From: Bacillota bacterium
Lineage (GTDB): Bacteria; Bacillota; Clostridia; Lachnospirales; Lachnospiraceae
Reading direction: 5' to 3'
DNA: 30,156 nucleotides
Assembly (NCBI GenBank): GCA_023423335.1
Contig: JAFAFU010000001.1
Span: 1 to 30,156, forward strand
Part shown: piece after piece, positions 24,768-30,156 of the stretch
Layout of the letters: each line of letters starts with the position of its first letter
How positions within the stretch are numbered: the stretch's first letter is position 1
Position numbers and translations under genes: made by a program
The notes under the pieces: generated by a model
Databases searched by the model: none
What the model saw: only the letters and a program-made list of their open reading frames with translations
What the model was told of the DNA's origin: nothing

Positions 24768-25313
24768 TCAATATAACCATTTAAAATTCGGGTATTTTAA
24801 GACCAGCTTGCCTCTAATCTTATCCCTATGGACAAATTTATTCTCCCAATGTCTGGCATCAATCGAATCAACCCTGTTATCACCCATCATGAAATAGGAA
24901 TCCGCCGGTATGGTATAAGGGCCAAATTCATCTTCGCCACCGTCGGGATCCCCCCATGGCTCCTTTACATAGGGTTCCTCCAAGGGCTCTCCGTCGATGT
25001 AAACCGATCCGTCCTTTCCCTCTATTGTCTCACCCGGAAGTCCGATAATTCTCTTAATCCGGTCCTCTGACTCATCATCCGGAAAAGGGCATACTACGAT
25101 ATCTCCCCTCTTTGGATCGCCAAGCAGATAGGCCAGGCGGAATGCCAATGCCTTGTCCCTGGACATAATGGTATTTTCCATGGAACCGGTCGGCGTCGTC
25201 ACCTTAAACAGGATTGTTTTGTTAACCAGAAAGGCTAAACCAACTGCGGCTCCGATCACAATAATCCAGCTGAGAATTTCTTTTTTAAGCTTTTGTTTAT
25301 CCGTTCCGATCAC
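24768..25313 (-). CDS. lepB: Signal peptidase I (second of a tandem pair)
   Basis: 181-residue membrane-anchored protease that removes signal peptides from exported proteins. One N-terminal membrane helix (about 14-35). Catalytic Ser44 lies in TPTGSMENTI and Lys87 in DRIKRIIGLPGE. The C-terminal MMGDNRVDSIDARHWE box is conserved. The start is GTG 25311-25313; an in-frame stop lies four codons upstream, so no other start is available. AAGGAA abuts the GTG almost directly, suggesting weak initiation or coupling to the gene 23 bases upstream. TPTGSM in place of the usual PSGSM is a small variation with the nucleophile kept. Confidence 0.93.
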   Translation of the reverse strand: MIGTDKQKLKKEILSWIIVIGAAVGLAFLVNKTILFKVTTPTGSMENTIMSRDKALAFRLAYLLGDPKRGDIVVCPFPDDESEDRIKRIIGLPGETIEGKDGSVYIDGEPLEEPYVKEPWGDPDGGEDEFGPYTIPADSYFMMGDNRVDSIDARHWENKFVHRDKIRGKLVLKYPNFKWLY

Positions 25314-25336
25314 TTCCTTATCCGCTTACAGGTACG

Positions 25337-25864
25337 TTACTTTATCCATTTGAAATTCGGATACCGGAAGAGTGCCTTACTCCTGATCTTATCCTCAGCT
25401 ACAAAGGGATTATTCCAATATCTCGAATCCTGGGAATCGTTCCGGTTATCTCCCATCATAAAGTATGACTCCTCCGGCACGGTAAATTCAAAATAATCAC
25501 CGTCACCGGGTTCATCCCAGGCTTCTCTTACATAAGGCTCATCCAAAGTCTCACCGTCAATATATACTACTCCGTCCTTCACTACTACCGTTTCTCCCGG
25601 AAGACCGATAATCCTTTTAATATAGTCCACCTTTTCATTATCCGGGAACGGAAATACCACAATATCACCGCGTTTTGGATCACTGAACAGATAGGCCAGC
25701 CGGAAGGTTAAAACCTTATCCCCGGTCATAATCGTATTCTCCATGGAGCCAGAGGGTATCTCTTCATTTAAGATAACAAATTTATTAATTATTAATGCAA
25801 GTACAAATGCTGCGGCAAAGACGATTACCCAGCTTAACAGTTCCTTGATAATACGCTTGTTCAT
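25337..25864 (-). CDS. lepB: Signal peptidase I (first of a tandem pair)
   Basis: 175 residues from ATG 25864 behind AAAGGAG. Upstream in-frame residues are not typical of the family. N-terminal helix (about 11-30), catalytic Ser40 in IPSGSMENTI, Lys83 in DYIKRIIGLPGE, and MMGDNRNDSQDSRYW near the C-terminus. It shares its whole length with the next gene, so the pair arose by tandem duplication and is probably one operon. Two differing signal peptidases fit an organism that exports many enzymes, such as the xylanases nearby. Substrate division between them is unknown. Confidence 0.95.
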   Translation of the reverse strand: MNKRIIKELLSWVIVFAAAFVLALIINKFVILNEEIPSGSMENTIMTGDKVLTFRLAYLFSDPKRGDIVVFPFPDNEKVDYIKRIIGLPGETVVVKDGVVYIDGETLDEPYVREAWDEPGDGDYFEFTVPEESYFMMGDNRNDSQDSRYWNNPFVAEDKIRSKALFRYPNFKWIK

Positions 25865-26033
25865 CGTAAGCTCTCCTTTGATCCTTTTTATATAGGTCAA
25901 AACAATTATAACTTTATCACGGGTATTTGTAAACCCTCCTGCGGGTAAAGTATCGAAACATTTCACCGTACTTAAAGCACAATCGTTTCTACGGCGAATA
26001 CATTGTAATGAAGTGTTTTTAAGGAGAATTCGT

Positions 26034-26849
26034 ATGGGATATTATGTTACTGTTGAACCAAATGTGAATTTATTTGTTGAAGATCTGAATCCTGCAAGCA
26101 AAAAGGTCATTGTATTCTTACATGGCTGGCCGGGGAGTCACGAGCTTTTCGAATATCAACTGAACAAATTACCGGCAATGGGCTTCCGCTGCATCGGCAT
26201 TGATCAAAGGGGCTTCGGTAAATCGGATCGGCCCTTCCATGGGTACGGTTATGACCGCCTTTCCGATGATGTCCGGTGTGTCATCGAGACCTTAGATCTC
26301 AAAGATATTACACTGGTCGGACATTCCACCGGCGGATCGATCGCTATCCGCTATATGGGCAGGCACAAAGGATATGATGTATCTAAACTGGTGCTTTGCG
26401 CGGCCGCGGCGCCAAGCCTGATCAAACGTCCTAATTTCCCTTATGGTGTTCCGGAGCAGAATATACTTGACATGATAGAGGCTACTTATCGGGACCGTCC
26501 TAATATGCTCAGAAACTTTGGGGATAACTTCTTCTACCAGCATATCACCGAAGCTTTCTCTGATTGGTTTTTCCAATTAGGTCTGCAGGCAGCCGGGTGG
26601 TCTACGGTTGCCGTTGAAAAAACCTGGATTAAAGAAGTGCTGTTCGATGATCTTGAAAAGATCCAGGCTCCTACCATGATCATTCACGGGATTCATGATA
26701 AGATAGTACCGTTCCAGTTAGGCGAAATACAGCAAAAGTCCATCCGGAATGCAAGACTGGTTCCTTTCCAGTTCAGCGGCCATGCGTCATTCTATGATGA
26801 AATGGATAAATTTAATTCGGAGCTGTGCAGCTTCGCCGGGAGGGGTTAA
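26034..26849 (+). CDS. Alpha/beta hydrolase
   Basis: 271 residues from ATG 26034, seven bases after AAGGAG; the upstream ATTs and arginines of the longer frame are not supported. Alpha/beta-hydrolase fold with the oxyanion motif HGWPGS (30-35), the nucleophile elbow GHSTGG (Ser98), the acid HDKIVP (Asp222) and the histidine SGHASF (His250). This looks like the chloroperoxidase/esterase-type branch, acting on small esters or lactones. The serine nucleophile rules out haloalkane dehalogenase. No signal peptide. The substrate is unknown. It converges on the GH10 gene, separated by a large hairpin. Confidence 0.9.
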   Translation: MGYYVTVEPNVNLFVEDLNPASKKVIVFLHGWPGSHELFEYQLNKLPAMGFRCIGIDQRGFGKSDRPFHGYGYDRLSDDVRCVIETLDLKDITLVGHSTGGSIAIRYMGRHKGYDVSKLVLCAAAAPSLIKRPNFPYGVPEQNILDMIEATYRDRPNMLRNFGDNFFYQHITEAFSDWFFQLGLQAAGWSTVAVEKTWIKEVLFDDLEKIQAPTMIIHGIHDKIVPFQLGEIQQKSIRNARLVPFQFSGHASFYDEMDKFNSELCSFAGRG

Positions 26850-26899
26850 CTTCTCCTTGTATGCAGTAAGCCATGGGCTGTGTCTGGATATTGGCAGAC

Positions 26900-26958
26900 A
26901 CAAAAATGTATGCCGTAATCGGACACATTATGTCCGCTCAGTCGGCATACATTTTTGT
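26900..26958. terminator. Large bidirectional terminator hairpin
   Basis: ACAAAAATGTATGCCG (26900-26915) and CGGCATACATTTTTGT (26943-26958) pair perfectly over 16 bases, with an inner CGGACA/TGTCCG stem. A/T tracts at the base serve both converging genes. Confidence 0.85.
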
Positions 26959-27028
26959 ATTATGTCTAAATAGTGCATTATGGGACATTCAAACCCGGTT
27001 CCGCTTATAGTTAATGGTATGATTTTTA

Positions 27029-28792
27029 CTAATACAGAGGGATATCCGGACTTAGGACGACACCCCAGAAGGCAGGCTTCTGCAGCAGGTATTTGTCGAA
27101 CAGCAGCGGGTAACTGAGCTGACCGGGCTTATTGAGCCAGGATACATCATCCGAAAGTCCCCAAAAGGTTACATTGGTGATATTGGCTGCATCCGTGTCA
27201 TCCAGGTTCTTTAATACGGTGAATAACCGGCGGTATCGCTTGGCCTGTCTCAAATATGCCTCATCCGTATTCTCTGTCATACCCATATCCAGCTCTGTAA
27301 TCTGTATCTCCAGACCCAGCTCACCATAACGGCGGATGGACGCTTCCACATCGGTCAGTGACGGAGAGTCCACATTTAAATGGCATTGAAGGCCGATACC
27401 GTCGATCAGTCCTTTCTCCTTCAGCCCCTCTGCCAGCTTTATAATCGCAAGCATCCTCGCGGAATCCTCGGTATTATAATCATTATAGAATAATTTTACC
27501 TCCGGCTGTGCATATTTTCTCGCATATTCAAAGGCCTTCTCAATGAATTCCGGACCGATTATCTGATACCAGTAGCTATCCTTGGATCGTAAGCCATCTG
27601 CGGCCCCGTCACTGGGATTTACCGCTTCATTTACAACGTCCCAGGCATAGATCAGACCGGGATAATTCGCGTCCGTATATTCAAATACCTGTCGGATGTA
27701 ATTCTCCATTCGTCTGAGCATCAGCTCCTTCGATACAAAGGGAGCATTCGGAGCATCCGAATAACCCTCTGTAAAGAACCATCTCGGAGTCTGGCTGTGC
27801 CATATCAGGGTATGGCCTCTGACCGGAATGCCGTTATCCTTCGCAAAATCAAGGATGGGCTTTACCCTGTCGAACTTGACTGCCGGGTTATCATCATATT
27901 TCGGATCAGAGATACAGGTCATGCGGTCCAGGACAGAATCCGCTTTTAATTCATTACCGGGCGTCATACTATTAAACTGCTCCATAATCAGACCCTGCCG
28001 ATATACAGCAATCTCTCCTACGGTAGCAGCCACGCCTACACTGAACTGGTCCTTATAGACCTCCTTCAGGGCAGGAATATCGCCGCGATTTACCGTTGCT
28101 GCTTCCTGAACAATCGTTATATCATCTACATAGAAATCAATGAACTCACCATCTGCAAAGCCGGTCTCAAAATATACATAAGCACTGGCGGTGCCGCTGG
28201 GAATGATGATGCCTCCGGTAATATCTACCCATTCACCCTTCCTGGCGATTGCTGACGCAAAGCTCAAGTACTCACTGTTATTCTTCTCAACCTTACAGTC
28301 AATTTGAACAGTCTCCGGACCCTTCTCATAAAATACCTTAGCCTTTATGATATAATTTTCATTGATAATCAGCTGCTCTGACAAATCAACGGTGGCACCG
28401 TTCCAAAGTGCTGTTCTTCCGCTGACAAGCATGGAACTTGTGCCTTCTCCGGCCTTATCCGTCACAACGGCAACCTTCGCCGCTCCTCTTCCGGTAAATT
28501 CCGTTTGTCCATCTTCAAAATCTTCGCTATAGATTATCTCTTCCACAACCTCCACCGTTCCATAGGTTGCCGGATAACCTTCCGGTTTTACCTCCGCGGC
28601 TTCCCCTTCCGCGTCCTCTGCCGTATCTTCCTCGGGGGCCTTTGTAGGCTCTGTCGGCTGTACCTCTGTTTTGGCCGGATCATTCACAGAGGCATCCGTC
28701 TCCTTCTTCTCCCCCTTGCAGCCGCCAAGTACCATAACAAATACCAGTAATACTGCTGTAAGTAAGCTTAGCTTATATGTAACTCTTCTCAT
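27029..28792 (-). CDS. Lipoprotein endo-1,4-beta-xylanase, CBM22-like module plus GH10
   Basis: 587 residues. Lipoprotein signal VLLVFVMVLGGC puts the anchor at Cys25. An acidic, proline/threonine linker (about 30-75) follows. A CBM22/CBM4_9-like xylan-binding module spans about 85-230 (IYSEDFEDG...FIDFYVDDITIVQ). The GH10 barrel (about 240-580) has acid/base Glu389 in WDVVNEAV and nucleophile Glu500 in EIQITELDMG. It also shows GHTLIWHSQTP and VTFWGLSDDVSW. It cleaves internal beta-1,4 bonds of xylan while held on the outside of the cell, complementing the free GH11 enzyme. The ATG directly abuts AGAGGAG, closer than usual. No transporter or xylosidase gene is beside it. Confidence 0.96.
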   Translation of the reverse strand: MRRVTYKLSLLTAVLLVFVMVLGGCKGEKKETDASVNDPAKTEVQPTEPTKAPEEDTAEDAEGEAAEVKPEGYPATYGTVEVVEEIIYSEDFEDGQTEFTGRGAAKVAVVTDKAGEGTSSMLVSGRTALWNGATVDLSEQLIINENYIIKAKVFYEKGPETVQIDCKVEKNNSEYLSFASAIARKGEWVDITGGIIIPSGTASAYVYFETGFADGEFIDFYVDDITIVQEAATVNRGDIPALKEVYKDQFSVGVAATVGEIAVYRQGLIMEQFNSMTPGNELKADSVLDRMTCISDPKYDDNPAVKFDRVKPILDFAKDNGIPVRGHTLIWHSQTPRWFFTEGYSDAPNAPFVSKELMLRRMENYIRQVFEYTDANYPGLIYAWDVVNEAVNPSDGAADGLRSKDSYWYQIIGPEFIEKAFEYARKYAQPEVKLFYNDYNTEDSARMLAIIKLAEGLKEKGLIDGIGLQCHLNVDSPSLTDVEASIRRYGELGLEIQITELDMGMTENTDEAYLRQAKRYRRLFTVLKNLDDTDAANITNVTFWGLSDDVSWLNKPGQLSYPLLFDKYLLQKPAFWGVVLSPDIPLY

Positions 28793-29266
28793 CTCCTCTT
28801 ATTCGGGATGGACCCCTTTGCCTATTCCTTGGGTATCTGTTCCCTTCTCCTTTCTGCTTTCATAAACACCGGGTTAATTACCAGAATATTATACCATATG
28901 CGCAAGCGCCTATGGTATTGGCACTCCGTGCCAGGATGCGCACTCACTTCGTTCGGCGCTGGGTATAATATCTATCGATATTATACCATAATTACACAGA
29001 TATCTCAACGACTTCGCAAAACCGTTGAACACAGGTCCATTATCCCCCTATCTATGCCAGCTTTCACAGGGGTTGCTGCAATATACAGAGATTATTATAA
29101 TCATGATAGTGAATACAGGAGTCCTCGTATCCCTCTCTCACACAGTGTGTATGAAGGAAGTATACAGAGCCTCCTGTATCTGTAAAAGCTACCCATCGGC
29201 AGCCCCTGTGATATCGTCCGCGTAAATCAAAACCCTTGATCTATTTTTCTTCAGGGACCTCAAAGA
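28793..29266. other. Intergenic region between GH10 and GH18 remnant
   Basis: No convincing gene. Contains the multi-hairpin element at 28885-28990. It also contains an inverted pair ATACAGGAG (about 29113-29121) and CTCCTGTAT (about 29171-29179), and a CCCCT/AGGGG pair near 29043-29070. Confidence 0.5.
28885..28990. repeat. REP-like multi-hairpin element
   Basis: ATATTATACCATA occurs twice as a direct repeat (28886-28898 and 28978-28990), bounding the unit. Inside are ATACCATA/TATGGTAT around GCGCAAGCGC (28891-28918), TGGCAC/GTGCCA (28919-28933) and a perfect GGTATAATAT/ATATTATACC hairpin (28962-28987). This dense layout resembles dispersed intergenic palindromic repeats. Confidence 0.65.
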
Positions 29267-29698
29267 TTATATCCTCTCCACGGTAAACAGCTGGTTCACA
29301 ACCATCCACAGTGCGGGGAAAAAGGCCATGATCTGCCAGACACCTGCACCCCGGAGGTTGTATTCCGGTATCAGACGAAGCTTCGCATCCATGCTTCTGG
29401 CATCATCAAACCATACCACATGCTCCACTCCCTGGGCATCTGTGTAGAAATAAAAGGGTGCCTGAGCCTGCTCATCAAATTGGATGATAACATTATACTG
29501 GGCTGCCCGTTCGATCGCCTCCTGGTTGCTTAGGGATTCCGCCTGGGTTTCCCCTCGGACAAAGGGCAGAGGCCAGTCGTAACAATAATTCGGGATTCCC
29601 ATCAATATCTTTTCCCTGGGAATTACACTGACGCCGTAATCCAGAACCCGGCGGACATTATTTAACGGAGCTGTTGCCATTGGCGGTCCGAAAGTGTC
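29267..29698 (-). pseudogene. GH18 spore-type hydrolase, C-terminal fragment
   Basis: The preserved part (about 140 codons) reads like the last third of YaaH/SleL-type GH18 proteins, which cut peptidoglycan in the spore cortex: FGPPMATAPLNNVRRVL, VIPREKILMGIPNYCYDW, ISNQEA-like SLSNQEAIERAA, IQFDEQAQAPFYFY, VVWFDDARS and LRGAGVWQIM. Homology extends a few codons upstream of the ATG at 29680 (to about 29698) and then stops, and there is no ribosome site at that ATG. The catalytic DxxDxE region and the LysM repeats are missing. So this is a 5'-truncated remnant, cut near 29700, close to a probable insertion sequence. Confidence 0.8.
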
Positions 29699-29760
29699 GG
29701 TACATACTTGTCGCTGGTGTTTTATTATAGAAGCATCGGAATGTATAGGGTATCTTTTTA

Positions 29761-29789
29761 TTTACAAATTTATATACCAGCTATATAAT
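29761..29789 (+). promoter_or_regulatory. Promoter of the zinc-ribbon gene
   Basis: TTTACA (29761-29766), 17-base spacer, TATAAT (29784-29789). Confidence 0.65.
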
Positions 29790-29829
29790 GATATTGGTAA
29801 TGTTTAGTGTATACAAAGGAGGTTTAACT

Positions 29830-29997
29830 ATGGGGTTAATAAAGTGTAGTGAATGTGGAAAAGAAATGTCTAGTCAAGCGAAAACATGTACATCGTGCGG
29901 GGCTCCAAACAAAATTCAATCAACAATTAAATTGGTATCATGGATTGTTGTAATAATTTTATTTATTATCGCAGCGCTTGTAAAAAACCGTTTTTAA
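29830..29997 (+). CDS. Small zinc-ribbon membrane protein
   Basis: 55 residues from ATG 29830 behind AAAGGAGG; an ATG farther upstream (29788) overlaps the promoter and lacks such a site. The N-terminus is a zinc ribbon with two knuckles, CSEC and CTSC (about residues 6-23), and the C-terminus is a single membrane helix (LVSWIVVIILFIIAALV). Such proteins are common in Firmicutes and phages and have no settled function. A good promoter lies directly upstream. It sits between a broken gene and a mobile element and may have arrived with them. Confidence 0.8.
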   Translation: MGLIKCSECGKEMSSQAKTCTSCGAPNKIQSTIKLVSWIVVIILFIIAALVKNRF

Positions 29998-30029
29998 GCG
30001 CATAAACCTGAAAAACATACAACCCCGGC

Positions 30030-30156
30030 CAAGTGATATGCTACCCCTATATAGGACATTGAAATATAACAATTCAATTCTATATGGGGGTATTTCTATG
30101 TCTAGAGAAGGAAAGTTAAAACCAGAAGTAAAGTTAGAACTGGTAGAACGATACCT
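30030..30156 (+). mobile_element. Left end of a probable insertion sequence (cut by window edge)
   Basis: The AAGTGATATGCTACCCCTATATAGGACATT stretch (30031-30060) looks like the terminal repeat and leader of an IS3-type element. It is followed by CCCCTATATAG (30044-30054) and CTATATGGGG (30080-30089), which nearly pair. A transposase-like frame starts at 30098. The exact end and family need the missing right side. Confidence 0.5.
30098..30156 (+). CDS. Probable IS3-type transposase OrfA, first 19 codons
   Basis: ATG 30098 lies seven bases after a GGGGG run. The visible start, MSREGKLKPEVKLELVERY, resembles the helix-turn-helix beginning of IS3-family OrfA proteins. Too little is visible for a firm family call. 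Confidence 0.5.
   Translation, partial: MSREGKLKPEVKLELVERY

Noticed and set aside
28808..29225. Two overlapping plus-strand frames between GH10 and GH18
   Set aside because: They run through the hairpin element and lack ribosome sites and recognisable motifs.
1..30156. CRISPR arrays, rRNA and tRNA genes
   Set aside because: I found no regularly spaced repeats, no cloverleaf-like sequences and no rRNA stretches on either strand by eye. A tRNAscan/Infernal run would be the proper test.

Overview
This window looks like chromosomal DNA of an anaerobic, spore-forming, plant-fibre-degrading member of the Clostridia. A Lachnospiraceae-type organism is my best guess. The evidence is moderate-to-low GC, strong AGGAGG-type ribosome sites, a leucine T-box leader, a four-gene [FeFe]-hydrogenase cluster of the hfs type, GH10 and GH11 xylanases, a GH18 spore-cortex-type hydrolase remnant and tandem signal peptidases. 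The placement rests on gene families, not on a database match.

Layout. 1-399 (-): start of a secreted fibronectin-III-like protein that runs off the left edge. 720-2084 (-): an unknown membrane protein and pgsA, separated by a terminator. 2373-5155 (-): leuS with a full T-box leader (CTC specifier) and its promoter. 5681-6316 (+): a secreted GH11 protein that has lost most of its catalytic residues. 6522-8509: a DedA protein and a MATE exporter, converging with a 4-base stop overlap. 8700-11390 (+): a calcium-type P-type ATPase. 11398-12446 (+): promoter, hairpin, 66-aa unknown gene and metallo-beta-lactamase-fold hydrolase with terminator. 12779-13496 (+): a 13-codon possible leader peptide and an intact GH11 xylanase. 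13769-14602 (+): a SUMF1-type lipoprotein. 14671-16117 (-): enolase with an unusual leader. 16204-17965 (+): M32 carboxypeptidase behind a Crp-type palindrome. 18226-19599 (+): argH. 19949-24655 (+): hydrogenase/sensor cluster. 24768-25864 (-): two signal peptidase I genes. 26034-26849 (+): alpha/beta hydrolase. 27029-28792 (-): lipoprotein GH10 xylanase with an N-terminal CBM22-like module. 29267-29698 (-): 5'-truncated GH18. 29830-29997 (+): 55-aa zinc-ribbon membrane protein. 30030 to the end: left end of a probable insertion sequence.

How the genes fit together. The two GH11 proteins and the GH10 lipoprotein are xylan-related: GH11 is secreted and GH10 is tethered to the membrane. The hydrogenase cluster would sense or dispose of fermentation electrons. 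It comprises a small [2Fe-2S] protein, an H-cluster protein fused to a PAS domain, a SpoIIE/PP2C-type phosphatase and a multi-cluster H-cluster protein. Its single promoter has its -10 box inside a TGTTA/TAACA inverted repeat that could be a redox operator. The other genes are mostly monocistronic housekeeping genes.

The best candidate for something undescribed is the GH11 pair. One copy is fully equipped. The other, 6.5 kb away, keeps fold-defining motifs and signal peptide but has replaced the acid/base glutamate and at least five substrate-contact residues. It looks like a secreted pseudo-xylanase.
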